Positions 37,891-46,953 of a stretch of DNA of 64,000 nucleotides are shown here, piece by piece. Location of the stretch: assembly GCA_028768545.1 (NCBI GenBank), contig CP054838.1, positions 4,771,001 to 4,835,000 of the forward strand, written 5' to 3'. Numbering within the stretch: the stretch's first letter is position 1; every line of letters begins with the position of its first letter. Made by a program: the position numbers and the translations under genes. Origin of the DNA: Desulfobacter sp. Lineage in GTDB: Bacteria; Desulfobacterota; Desulfobacteria; Desulfobacterales; Desulfobacteraceae. The notes under the pieces were generated by a model. The model worked only from the letters and a program-made list of their open reading frames with translations, had not been told where the DNA came from and made no database searches.

Positions 37891-38858
37891 TTAAATCCTT
37901 GAATTTTCAACAATGGACAGGGCTTTTTTTTCCAGGGCGTGAACCCCGAAAATAAGCATGGCAAACCGCTTGTTCCGGGTCAGACCGTTAAAATACCGAT
38001 GGTAAATCTGCTGGGCAATCACTGCCAGGCGAAAAAGACCGAAACAATAATAATAGTCAAATTGGCTCACGTCCCGCCCGGTCTTTTGGCTGTAGCGCTC
38101 AATGATCTGCTGACGGGTCAGGGCGCCGGGGATGTGGGTGGGCATGGTCCGCATCATCTGCATCTCCTGGGGATCATCCTGCTCCACCCAATAGGCAAGA
38201 CTATTGCCAAGATCCATGAGCGGATCCCCGTAAGTGGCCATTTCCCAGTCTAATATCCCCGTAATTTCCCGGGGCTGGTCCGGATCGAGCACCAGGTTAT
38301 CCAATTTATAATCATTGTGAACCATGACAGGAGAGTCTGTATCTTCGGGCATATGCCGGGCCAGCCAGGCCATGAGAAATTCGCAGTCCGGGGCATCTTG
38401 GGTCACAGCTTTTTGGTACCGACGGCTCCACCCCTCAACCTGGCGTTTGACATAGCCGGCAGGTTTACCAATGGATAAAAGACCTGTGGCCGCCATGTCT
38501 ATGGAATGAATTTCCACCAGAGTGTCGATAAAATTTTCGCAGAGGATTCCGGCCCCTTGGGGTGAAAAACAAAGGCCCGGGGGCAGGTCCTTTCTCAGGA
38601 TAATACCTGATAATTTTTCCATGACAAAAAAAGGCGCGCCGATCAGGGAAACATCATCGCAATAGGCCAGGGGTCTGGGGCATCGGGGAAAGACCGGGAA
38701 AAGAGCTGAAAGCAGGTTGAATTCCCGGGCCATATCATGGCCCTTGTCCACCTTGGCCCCGATGGGAGGTCGTCGGAGCACCATTTCCCGATTCCCTGCC
38801 CGGATCATATAGGTGAGATTGGAAAACCCGCTGGGAAACTGGGAAATTTCCATTTTTC
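37891..38858 (-). pseudogene. 3' part of APH-family phosphotransferase split by IS256
   Basis: This carries most of an aminoglycoside-phosphotransferase-fold protein of the kind paired with acyl-CoA dehydrogenases. It has VMVHNDYKLDNLVLD (catalytic loop HxDxxxxN) and GILDWEMATYGDP (metal-binding DxE). The original 5' end is at 40310-40416. Removing the element and one target copy gives 1068 bases, exactly 356 codons. As it stands, this part is in frame with a tail encoded by the element (start TTG 39033), creating a possible 380-residue chimera that lacks the first 36 native residues. ATG at 38850 is a native in-frame start. Confidence 0.88.
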
Positions 38859-40309
38859 GGGAATGTTCAGAATTCTGTGTCACGGTTTCGGTTCCCGGAT
38901 CTGCCTCAGCGCCAGCGGAAGTAAAAGTCAGGTCCGAGAATGGGCCTTCAATCAGCCACGTCGGAGGAGTTGATTTTTGCTGGAGTGGAGTTCCTGGAAC
39001 CATCTTTTCCATCTGTAAATAAATCCCTATCAAATTCCCAGCTCTTTATCCAGCCGGCCTTCAAAGAAAATTGCCAACTGGGAAATTGTCAGTGACCAAT
39101 TTTGAATCGGCATTGTCCATTTTTTACTGGCGTTCTGGATCCCCATGTAAAGCAGCTTTAACAGGCTGTCCTGGTTCGGGAATGATCCCTTTGTTTTGGT
39201 CAGTTTTCGAAACTGTCGATGCACAGCCTCAATGGTATTTGTGGTGTATATTATCCGTCGAATCTCTTCTGGATATTTAAAGAAATGACTGAGGCGTTCC
39301 CAGTTGTTCCGCCAGGATTTTATCACAATCGGGTATTTGTCATTCCATTTATTTTCCAAGATATCCAGTTCTTCTTCGGCCAGATCCTTATTGACCGCTT
39401 TATAAACACGTTTTAGATCTGCCATAAATTCCTTTTTATTTTTGGAACCAACGTATTTCAATGAATTTCGGATCTGGTGGACTACGCAGAGTTGAACTTC
39501 TGTGTCCGGGAATATGGTCTCAATGGCCTCGGGAAAACCTTTCAGACCATCAACACAGGCAATCAGGATATCTTTTACCCCTCGGTTTGAAAGGTCTGTT
39601 AACACCTGCAGCCAGAAGTTCGCACCCTCATTCTCGGATATGTACAGCCCAAGAACCTCTTTGCGGCCCTCGATATTCACCCCAAGAATTGTGTAAACGG
39701 CTTTGCTGCCGACCTTTCCGTTTTCTCGTACTTTATAATGTATGGCATCAAGCCATACGATTGGGTACACATTTTCCAACGGCCTGGCCTGCCATTCTTT
39801 GACGGTATGGATGATTTTATCGGTAATGGTGCTCAGAGTGGCATTTGAAATCTCAAGTCCATAGATTTCCTGTAAATGGGAAGCCATATCATTATAACTC
39901 ATGCCCAGGCCGTAAAGGGCTATTATCTTTCTTTCAATTTCATCGCTGAGCGTTGTCTGATGTTTTTTGACGATCTGTGGAGAGAAGGTTCCGGCCCTGT
40001 CACGCGGGGTTTTTAGCTCAAATTTATCATCCAGGGATTTAATGGTCTTTTTGCTTTTTCCATTACGGCGGTTGGCAGAAACTTCCTGCCCGAGATGGGA
40101 CTCCAACTCTCCTTCAAGAGCAGCTTCAGCAAGATTTTTGATTAATGATGTAAGGACGCCGCCCTTACCTGTGAAGGGTTTACCTTCCTGGATGCCTTTA
40201 AGGGCTTTTTGAAAATCAAATTCGGTGTTTTCTTCGGTCATGTCAGTTCTCCTTATTTAGCTGAGTATATCAGCTTTCATTCAACTGACACAGAATTTTG
40301 AACGCCCTC
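38859..40309 (-). mobile_element. IS256-family insertion sequence, copy 2
   Basis: 1451 bp, same ends as copy 1. The right target copy is ATTTTTTC (40310-40317). The left copy is ATTTTTC (38852-38858), one T shorter. The eight-base version restores the host gene exactly, so the left copy has probably lost a T since insertion. Confidence 0.93.
39030..40241 (-). CDS. IS256-family transposase, copy 2
   Basis: 403 residues, intact DDE triad as in copy 1. It differs from the other copies at about residues 72-77 (LDDKFELKTP), and ends GI because the stop is one codon earlier than in copy 1. Oriented with the host gene. Confidence 0.95.
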   Translation of the reverse strand: MTEENTEFDFQKALKGIQEGKPFTGKGGVLTSLIKNLAEAALEGELESHLGQEVSANRRNGKSKKTIKSLDDKFELKTPRDRAGTFSPQIVKKHQTTLSDEIERKIIALYGLGMSYNDMASHLQEIYGLEISNATLSTITDKIIHTVKEWQARPLENVYPIVWLDAIHYKVRENGKVGSKAVYTILGVNIEGRKEVLGLYISENEGANFWLQVLTDLSNRGVKDILIACVDGLKGFPEAIETIFPDTEVQLCVVHQIRNSLKYVGSKNKKEFMADLKRVYKAVNKDLAEEELDILENKWNDKYPIVIKSWRNNWERLSHFFKYPEEIRRIIYTTNTIEAVHRQFRKLTKTKGSFPNQDSLLKLLYMGIQNASKKWTMPIQNWSLTISQLAIFFEGRLDKELGI

Positions 40310-40416
40310 ATTTTTTCCGGCAGATCCAGTATCTTTGACCTTAAAAATTCAGATACAACCTCAACCTCAATCTCCTCACCCGGCCTGACCCGGGCAGCCT
40401 TGTCAATTTCTGCCAT
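40310..40416 (-). pseudogene. 5' part of APH-family phosphotransferase split by IS256
   Basis: Starts at ATG 40416 with an AGAGG site and encodes MAEIDKAARVRPGE through LPEKM, where the element enters. Native codons continue EISQFPSGFSN at 38850 and downward. The start lies about 130 bases after the end of the TetR gene in the same operon direction. Confidence 0.8.
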
Positions 40417-40544
40417 TGATCTTGTCCTCTTTAGTGTTATGAAACAAACCCAATGCCCGAAAATACCGATCCTGTCTATTTTAGAACTTGTCCGGGCACC
40501 CGCCCAGGGATATCCGCTTGTACACGGCAAAACCCTTCCACCAT

Positions 40545-41243
40545 TTATACACAGCAAAATCCTTCCACCATGGCCAGTACATGGTCGGCAAACTGGTCCA
40601 CCGTAATCTTCTGGCGGGTATATTTCCACCGTTTTAAATACCATTCCTGCTGAAGGGCCTTGATCATGGAGGCGGTCAACTCATGGTTTCCCGGCTTGAA
40701 TACCCCTTTGGCCTCACCAAGTTCCAGAATATCGGAAAGCATTTTCTGGGTATGCTCTTCCATGGCCTTGACTGCCTCAACCCCTGCCGGCTTAAGATTC
40801 CGGGCCTCCATAAAGGTGAAATAAAACCAGGGCCGAAACAATTCAGATAAAAAAATATGGGCTTTTACAGCGGCCCGCAGCTTTTCCAAAGGGTCATCCT
40901 CTTTCAGGGCAAAGGGTGCCAAAGCCTCTTTAACCATGGTCCGGCCCTGGTTCTGGATAATGGCCAGCAATTGGTCTTTTCCCGGGAAATAGGCATAAAG
41001 CGCCCCTAAACTCATCTTGGTTTTAAGGCTTAAATCCCTCATGCTCATGGCCTGGAACCCCTTGGTATAGGCGATGCTGAAAACGGCTGAAAATATTTTA
41101 TCCAGGTTGGCCACGGCGGTTTTTTCCGTTTTAATGCGCATGGCATCCTGGTTGGCTAAAAAGACCTGCCTGGAAATATCCAGGCCCCGGGCCGCATATA
41201 TTTTTTTAAATTCTGAATAATCCATTGGCAAAGTCTCAGGCAT
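40545..41243 (-). CDS. TetR-family regulator of the acyl-CoA cluster
   Basis: About 232 residues from ATG 41243, which overlaps the end of the preceding dehydrogenase by eight bases; ATG 41225 is an alternative. Helix-turn-helix FQAMSMRDLSLKTKMSLGALYAYFPGKDQL. The coupling to the dehydrogenase and the two palindromes at 42497 and 44388 make it the probable regulator of this block, likely responding to an acyl-CoA. The operator assignment is by position. Confidence 0.88.
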   Translation of the reverse strand: MPETLPMDYSEFKKIYAARGLDISRQVFLANQDAMRIKTEKTAVANLDKIFSAVFSIAYTKGFQAMSMRDLSLKTKMSLGALYAYFPGKDQLLAIIQNQGRTMVKEALAPFALKEDDPLEKLRAAVKAHIFLSELFRPWFYFTFMEARNLKPAGVEAVKAMEEHTQKMLSDILELGEAKGVFKPGNHELTASMIKALQQEWYLKRWKYTRQKITVDQFADHVLAMVEGFCCV

Positions 41244-42429
41244 AGGATTTGAGTATTCGTTTGGCAAGGGAGGTTTTATGAACCTCGTCTGCCCCGTCAT
41301 AAATTCTTGCCGCCCGCTCATGGCGATAGAACCAGGCCAGGATGGTATCATCTGTCATGCCTAAGCCCCCGTGAACCTGGAGGGCCCGGTCCACAATCCG
41401 GCCCATGGTGTTGGCCACAACAAATTTAATCATGGAAATAGAGTCCCGGGCCGCAGACGCCCCCACATGGTCAATCTGCCAGGCGGAATTAAGGGTCAAA
41501 AGCCTGGCCGCTTCCAGCTCTGCCGCAGATTCGGCAATCCAGTTCTGGATGGTCTGGCGGGTGGCCAGGGTCTTGCCCGAAGGGGAAATCACCCGGGTGT
41601 TGGCCCTTTGGCACATGAGATCAAAGGAGCGCTTACAGATCCCAAGCCACCGCATGCAATGGTGAATCCGTCCAGGTCCCAGCCGGTCCTGGGCCATGAC
41701 AAAGCCCTGGCCTTCTTTGCCCAAAAGATGGGCCTGAGGCACCCTGCAGGATTCAAACAAAATTTCACCGTGGCTGAAATAATCATCTCCCTCATGGCCC
41801 ATGACCAGAATATTTCTTACCAGGTTAAAGCCTTGGGTCTTGGCGGGCACAATAATCATGCTGGCCTTGAGATAGGTGTGGGCCTCGGGATTTGTGACGG
41901 CCATGACAATGGCAAAGTCGGCCCCGTCCGCTACCGTGGTATACCATTTATGACCATCGATAATATAGTCTGAGCCCTCTTTTCGGGCCGTGGTCTCAAG
42001 CATCACCGGGTTTGAACCCGGCATATCCACCTCGGTCATGGCAAAACAAGACCGGATGTCGCCCTGGACCAGGGGATTGAGCCAGCGTTTTTTTTGTTCA
42101 TCATTGCCGTGGGCATGGAGGATTTCCACATTCCCGGCATCCGGGGCCTGGCACCAGAGCACATAATGCCCCAAAGGAGACCTGCCCAGGGCTTCTGATA
42201 CCAGCCCGTGCTCCACAAGGGAAAGTCCCATGCCTCCGCATTCTAAAGGAAAATTCGGGGCCCAGAGCTCCATTTTCTTCACCATGGCCTGTTTTTCCCG
42301 AAGTTTGGGAAGCATCTCTTTGAAATCCTTGACCATGAACTCGGGCTCTAAGGGGATCAGCTCCTGGTCCACAAACTCATTGATCATGGCGACAATGGTC
42401 TGAATCCGGTCTGATATTTGAAAATCCAT
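41236..42429 (-). CDS. Acyl-CoA dehydrogenase
   Basis: 397-residue flavoprotein of normal family length. FAD and substrate motifs include CFAMTEVDMPGSNP and GHKWYTTVADGADF. The C-terminal region reads IVDRALQVHGGLGMTDDTILAWFYRHERAARIYDGADEVHK, which is the conserved FAD/adenine-binding part. The RIYDGADEVHK ending is typical of the ACAD10/11-like group that is often linked to APH-type phosphotransferases, in agreement with the gene two positions downstream. Electrons go to the ETF encoded just upstream. Promoter at 42463-42492. Confidence 0.93.
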   Translation of the reverse strand: MDFQISDRIQTIVAMINEFVDQELIPLEPEFMVKDFKEMLPKLREKQAMVKKMELWAPNFPLECGGMGLSLVEHGLVSEALGRSPLGHYVLWCQAPDAGNVEILHAHGNDEQKKRWLNPLVQGDIRSCFAMTEVDMPGSNPVMLETTARKEGSDYIIDGHKWYTTVADGADFAIVMAVTNPEAHTYLKASMIIVPAKTQGFNLVRNILVMGHEGDDYFSHGEILFESCRVPQAHLLGKEGQGFVMAQDRLGPGRIHHCMRWLGICKRSFDLMCQRANTRVISPSGKTLATRQTIQNWIAESAAELEAARLLTLNSAWQIDHVGASAARDSISMIKFVVANTMGRIVDRALQVHGGLGMTDDTILAWFYRHERAARIYDGADEVHKTSLAKRILKSYA

Positions 42430-42462
42430 AGTAAATCTCCTTTCCTTAACGGGTGATGACTC

Positions 42463-42492
42463 ATACTAATCCGGCCTTGCTAAAGAAGTCAA
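42463..42492 (-). promoter_or_regulatory. Promoter of the dehydrogenase-TetR operon
   Basis: Minus-strand TTGACT (42487-42492) and TAGTAT (42463-42468), 18-base spacer; the operator at 42497 lies four bases upstream of the -35 box. Confidence 0.6.
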
Positions 42493-42496
42493 GAAA

Positions 42497-42520
42497 AATA
42501 ACGAACGAATGTTCGTTATT
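42497..42520. promoter_or_regulatory. Palindromic operator 1 of the acyl-CoA cluster
   Basis: AATAACGAAC (42497-42506) and GTTCGTTATT (42511-42520) around GAAT. Flanking A/T bases extend the pairing to 13. It overlaps the stop codon of ETF-alpha. It resembles the site at 44388. Confidence 0.7.
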
Positions 42521-43602
42521 TTTTATCTAAAAAACAGCGGATAAATTCAATAAGATCCGCCTGGATAAAAAGGTCGGAATGCCTGGATATGGGGGCGTCT
42601 GGATTCTTATTAATACTCACCACCCATTTGGACTGGGACATACCGGCCAAATGCTGGGAAGATCCTGAAATCCCGCAGGCAATATAAAGATCCGGTGCCA
42701 CGCAGGTCCCGGTAATGCCCACCTGAAACGGATAATCCATCCATCCCTTGTCCACCAGAGGGCGGGAAGCCCCCACAGATGCGCCGGGCAACGCCTTTGC
42801 AAATTCAAAAATTTGGGCCAGATTCTCTTGTTCCCCAACACCCTGACCTGCCCCCAAAACGATCCGGGCCGATTTAAGGACCGGGCTTCCGGCTTTGGGC
42901 CGGGTCACGGATTTTCTTTTCACGGTTTGAGACAGGCAGGTCAGGGGCGACCACTGGACAAAAAAATTTATTTTTTCGGGACAGGGCTTCTTTTCCCGGT
43001 GTTTCCAATGGGCCCTCTCTTGCCAAAGCATCCTGGGGGTCTAAGTTGCCCTGTATGTTTAATGTACGCGATTTGGCTGCCATAGCACCGGGCACCAGAG
43101 TCAAAACACCCAAAGCGGCGTTGCAGGGACGAACCTTCTGGATCCTGCCGTTGTCCATGACCGGCCGGAAAAAAAAGAGCCCTGCCGGGTCCGCCCCCAC
43201 CCCAGTTGCCCCTGAAATTGCGCTTGCATTCAGGCGGGCGGCAAGCCCCGGGGCCACCTCCCGTCCCATGGTGGTATGGGCAAAGAGTATCCAGCAAGGA
43301 CGAATCTGGTCTGCAATATGGGCCAGTCCCTGTTTCAAAGACTCAGGCGTTACCCGGTCCGGAAAAGACAGGGCAATGGTCTTTATCCCGGTCTGTTCGG
43401 CCAGTTTCTCAGCCGCGGTCAAAGGCAAGTGAGCCGGAACCAGGATCTGAATTTCAGGCAGAACCTCCTTTGAATCCGCAGGCTCTTGCAGCAAGTCCTG
43501 GATCTGTTCTGCCCAGGCCAATACCTCCTGTATCACAGGCCGGATCTCTGCCTTTTGATCCCGGGATTCAACAAGATCTGCCACCACTAAAATGGGCTTC
43601 AT
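42516..43602 (-). pseudogene. etfA: Electron transfer flavoprotein alpha subunit, frameshifted
   Basis: The first frame from ATG 43602 encodes the N-terminal ETF domain (MKPILVVADLVESRD through GREVAPGLAARL). The FAD-binding C-terminal domain (VLGAGQGVGEQENL, GASRPLVDKGW, and GQ/ISGSSQHLAGM) is in a second frame to 42516. The span is one base over a multiple of three. The join lies near 42930-42990, in a stretch with A6, T7 and further A runs. It overlaps the beta gene by four bases (ATGA). The extra base may be real or an error; if real, the ETF of this cluster is lost. Confidence 0.85.
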
Positions 43603-44348
43603 AAAAGTGCCCTTTTCCTTAAAAAAGAATGAAAGGCCCTGACCTGGTCCTCAAGACTGCCCATGATCCTTTTCCCCTCCCGTGTGCTTTCAGGCAGGGC
43701 CAGGCCTGAAAACCGCTCTTTGGGAATGGGATCTTCAAAATCCTGCCCATTTAACCGGGTCACCTTTTTTTCCTTTGCCTTCAGCATTTGGGAAAGCTTT
43801 GGATACCCCGGGGTGTATCCCCCGGCCTGGATGGTCACAAGGGCGGGCAACCGGATTTCAAGGGTTTCTCTTACCCCGCCCTCCCATTCTTTCACCGCTG
43901 AAATGTTTTCTTCCATAAAAGAGAGCTTGACCACGGCAGTGGCCAGAGAAAAATTTAGATATTCTGCCAGCATGGGCCCGGTATGCCCGGCCATGAGATC
44001 CTGGGAGATCACCCCGGTGAGAACAAGATCGTATGACCGTTTTTTTCCCAGGCTTAAAACAGCAGAGGCGATCTGTTGAGCCCGGACAGATGCCGGGACA
44101 CATCCCCCTGATCTTTCATCCTCCTGGGTCAAAAAATGAAATCCCTGGTCCGCGCCCAGGCCAAAGGCCCGTCTTACCCCCTCTTCCCAGGCAACGGGCC
44201 CTGCAGTGATCACATCCACCCAGGCGTCGGCATGGCCGGACTTGACAGCCTCTTGCCTGAGCATCAGTCCGGCCTCAAGGGCAAGGGCTTCAAAGGGGCC
44301 GATCATTTGTCCTGAGGCACCCGGTTTTATGCAGACCAATATTTTCAT
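43599..44348 (-). CDS. etfB: Electron transfer flavoprotein beta subunit
   Basis: 249 residues. The N-terminal MKILVCIKPGASGQ, the central DLVLTGVISQDLMAGHTGPMLAEYL and the VKEWEGGVRETLEIRLPALVTIQ region are standard for the beta subunit, which holds AMP or, in bifurcating types, a second FAD. It takes electrons from the acyl-CoA dehydrogenases of the block. Preceded by operator 44388 and promoter 44355-44383. Confidence 0.92.
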   Translation of the reverse strand: MKILVCIKPGASGQMIGPFEALALEAGLMLRQEAVKSGHADAWVDVITAGPVAWEEGVRRAFGLGADQGFHFLTQEDERSGGCVPASVRAQQIASAVLSLGKKRSYDLVLTGVISQDLMAGHTGPMLAEYLNFSLATAVVKLSFMEENISAVKEWEGGVRETLEIRLPALVTIQAGGYTPGYPKLSQMLKAKEKKVTRLNGQDFEDPIPKERFSGLALPESTREGKRIMGSLEDQVRAFHSFLRKRALL

Positions 44349-44354
44349 GGATTA

Positions 44355-44383
44355 ACCATATCCTTGAAAACACAAAGAATCAA
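44355..44383 (-). promoter_or_regulatory. Promoter of the etfBA unit
   Basis: Minus-strand TTGATT (44378-44383) and TATGGT (44355-44360) with a 17-base spacer, four bases downstream of operator 2. Confidence 0.6.
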
Positions 44384-44387
44384 GAAA

Positions 44388-44411
44388 AATTACGAACGAA
44401 CGTTCATTTTT
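44388..44411. promoter_or_regulatory. Palindromic operator 2 of the acyl-CoA cluster
   Basis: AATTACGAACGAACGTTCAT shares the GAAC-GAAY-GTTC core of operator 1 and has the same distance to its -35 box. Confidence 0.65.
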
Positions 44412-44418
44412 ATTTTAT

Positions 44419-45505
44419 CTAAACAGGGTCGGTTATAAAAGAAGGGTTCCAGCACGTTCTTCCGGGGTCCAAAAGCCTGAGCCCCAGTTTTTCCCGCCTT
44501 ATACCGGCCATGGACTTTCCCATCCGGCTTGCGGCGGCAAGGTCTAAAATTAAATATTTGCAAGGCAGATCAAGATCAATACCCGACCCGTTGAGGATCT
44601 GGTCCAGCACCTTGAGATACTCCCCGGTCATCTGCCTAAAGTATAGGACCAGACTTTCCAATTTTGCCTCATTCTTATCTGCGGCAAGGGCAATTTGGTC
44701 GGACAGACAAACCGCAGCCGCGACCATGGTTTCCAGCCGGCCTAAACCGTCCAGAAATTGAGGCGCAATTTTAGACACACCCTTCATCTTTTGAATGACC
44801 TGGGAGAGGACAAATCCCATGGCCCCGGTCACAGGTCCTGTCATGACCGCATCTTCAATTTTCCTAAACAACAGCACCATATCAGAAAACGCCCGGCCCT
44901 CTTTGCCCAAAAGGGTCTCTTGTTCCAGACCACAGTTGTTCATGAGAATTTTGCCATGGGGACTGGGGTTGAAAAAGTCGAGGGTCATGGCCGGACAAAC
45001 CACCAGGCCCGGGGTCTCTTGGGGCGCCAAAAAAGCTGAGAACGCCTTTTTCCCCTGAAACCAGGTAATCCAGGTTTTGTTTGGCGGCCTTTGCCATCAT
45101 GTACTTGGGATGGGCGCCTGCCGAAGGCTCGGACACGGCAAAGGCAAGGGTGGCCTTTCCTTTGCAGATCCTTTCCCAGAGAGCCCTTCTTTGGGCAGAC
45201 AAAAGATATGGGGCCAGAAGATATTGGGCCGTGAGATGATGAATCATCCAGGAGAGGGCCATGCCAAAATTCCCGCCTGAAAAGACAAATGTTCTGCCGG
45301 CTTTTACAATGGCCTGGCAGGGGGAAATAGGGCCATGGAAAAGCGTTTCAGGGTTTAACAGCCCCTGGCGCCCCAACAAATCCCAAAGAAGAGAAGGAAA
45401 ATTCTTGTCATTGCCGAGTTCAGGGGAGATCAAAATATGATTTTGACCGAACCCGGCTATTTTTTCAAAAAATTCTCCTTGATGACCAGAAAGATTTGCC
45501 TCCAT
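44419..45505 (-). pseudogene. Divergent acyl-CoA dehydrogenase, frameshifted
   Basis: Starts at ATG 45505 (GGAGG five bases upstream, inside the end of the VWA gene). Substrate/FAD motif FAVSEPSAGAHPKYM and then YLVSGEK, after which the frame is lost. The second frame continues AFLAPQETPGLVVCPAM through the helical C-terminal domain to 44419. Removing one A from GGGGAAAAAGG (T5 at 45047-45051 on the plus strand) gives SGEKAFSAFLAP. Sequence conservation to ordinary dehydrogenases is low, so substrate is unknown. Coupled to the VWA gene. Confidence 0.82.
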
Positions 45506-45519
45506 TTTTCCTCCATGAA

Positions 45520-46950
45520 TCAAAGCACCAGATCCTGAATAAACTCAATGAGCTGGTTTAAATTCCCGCAGGCCCGGGCTTCGTTGCAGTGAAGGGAGTA
45601 CCGTTTCATCTCCGAATCTCCGGTTCCCCAGAACCGCTCCTGCTCGGGATTAAGCCAGACCACCCTGCGGCATCTCTCCCTCAGGGCTTCCAGCACAGGC
45701 TCCCTGGGATTAAAATAGTTGGACCGGCCGTCTCCCATGATGATCAAGGTGGTTTTCTTGTCCAGATCGCTGAGGTGCTCATCCCTAAATGTCTGGAAAA
45801 CCAGGCCGTAATCCGTCTTGGCATTATAGTTGAGCCGGGTATCCTTTAAAATCTTTTCAACGGCCCGATTGGCGTCATGGGCCAGGAACAGCCCGGTCAC
45901 ATCAAGGGGCTGATCAATGAATATATATGATTTTACCCGGGCAAAACACTCTTGAAGGGAATAAAGGATGTTGAGCATGAACCTGGCCGTGGACCAGACC
46001 GATCCGGAGACATCGCAGAGGGTGACGATCTTCCCCTTTCTCAGGGGACGGTCCTTTCTCACAATTTCAACGGGCACGCCCAGATATTTGCTGGATTTCT
46101 GAATGGTTTTTTTGACATCCACCATCCCTTTTTTGGCCGCGGCAAACCTGAGGCTGGAAATCTCTTCAAGCTTTCTTACCCATTGGTCAATCACCTCCTG
46201 AACCCTTTCCCTTTCTTGATGGGTAAGATTTGAAAACGGGATTTGCCCAAGGCTTGGATACCGTTTATCCCCGGCGCCCGGCCTTTTGAACCCGGCATTG
46301 TCCGGGCTTGAATCTTGGTTTAAAAAAACCAGGGCCTTTTCCAGGTGCCGACCTGCCAGGGCTTCAAGGCCCTGGGTGTCCACATCGGCATCAAGGCTGC
46401 ATAGAAACTGGACCATCCGCTGTTTCATCTGGTTGATGGAGAGCATGATTTCAAGCCTGCCGGTCAGCTGGCCCAGATTGAACTTTACAGCCTGGCTGGC
46501 TTTAATTTCCTGGTCATGGATCTTTCTTACGGCTTCTATAAAGGCCTGGGGACGGCCTCGCATAAAATCCATCAAGGCCTGTTCCAAATCGGTTTGTCCG
46601 GATTGCCCTGCCTCTTCCATCTTTTGAATATAATCTGCCAAATCAAAAGAAAGGTCCTTGGAAGATGCGGGATCCTCCTGGCCGGGGTCCCCGCCTGGAC
46701 ATTCCGGGGCAGGTCCTTGGGTTACCTGTCCCTTGTTCATCCCGTGGAAAAAAAGCTGGTACAATCGGTCAAACTCGGATTGTTCCCTCCGGCTTTTTGC
46801 AAAGTTGGCCTTGAGAATGGTGTGAAATATTCTTTCATCACATGACCCTGCAAGATCAAGCTGGTCAAGACAGTCCAGGACCTCGGCCGTGGAAATCCGC
46901 ATGCCGTCGACCCTGCAGCAGGAGACAAATTCAAGGACAAGGGTGTCCAA
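45520..46950 (-). CDS. VWA-domain protein (CoxE-like), partner of MoxR
   Basis: 476 residues from TTG 46950, four bases after the MoxR stop. The C-terminal von Willebrand A domain has a MIDAS-type DVSGSVW, with Thr/Asp positions in DTRLNYNAKTDYG and IMGDGRSNYFN. The N-terminal half is helical. MoxR/VWA pairs act as chaperone-like systems for cofactor insertion or protein remodelling, as in CoxD/CoxE. The next gene in the operon is an acyl-CoA dehydrogenase, which may be the client. Confidence 0.88.
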   Translation of the reverse strand: MDTLVLEFVSCCRVDGMRISTAEVLDCLDQLDLAGSCDERIFHTILKANFAKSRREQSEFDRLYQLFFHGMNKGQVTQGPAPECPGGDPGQEDPASSKDLSFDLADYIQKMEEAGQSGQTDLEQALMDFMRGRPQAFIEAVRKIHDQEIKASQAVKFNLGQLTGRLEIMLSINQMKQRMVQFLCSLDADVDTQGLEALAGRHLEKALVFLNQDSSPDNAGFKRPGAGDKRYPSLGQIPFSNLTHQERERVQEVIDQWVRKLEEISSLRFAAAKKGMVDVKKTIQKSSKYLGVPVEIVRKDRPLRKGKIVTLCDVSGSVWSTARFMLNILYSLQECFARVKSYIFIDQPLDVTGLFLAHDANRAVEKILKDTRLNYNAKTDYGLVFQTFRDEHLSDLDKKTTLIIMGDGRSNYFNPREPVLEALRERCRRVVWLNPEQERFWGTGDSEMKRYSLHCNEARACGNLNQLIEFIQDLVL

Positions 46951-46953
46951 ACC

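Noticed and set aside
37860..37964. N-terminal extension of the SDR gene
   Set aside because: Not SDR-like; the AAGGAG site supports ATG 37859.
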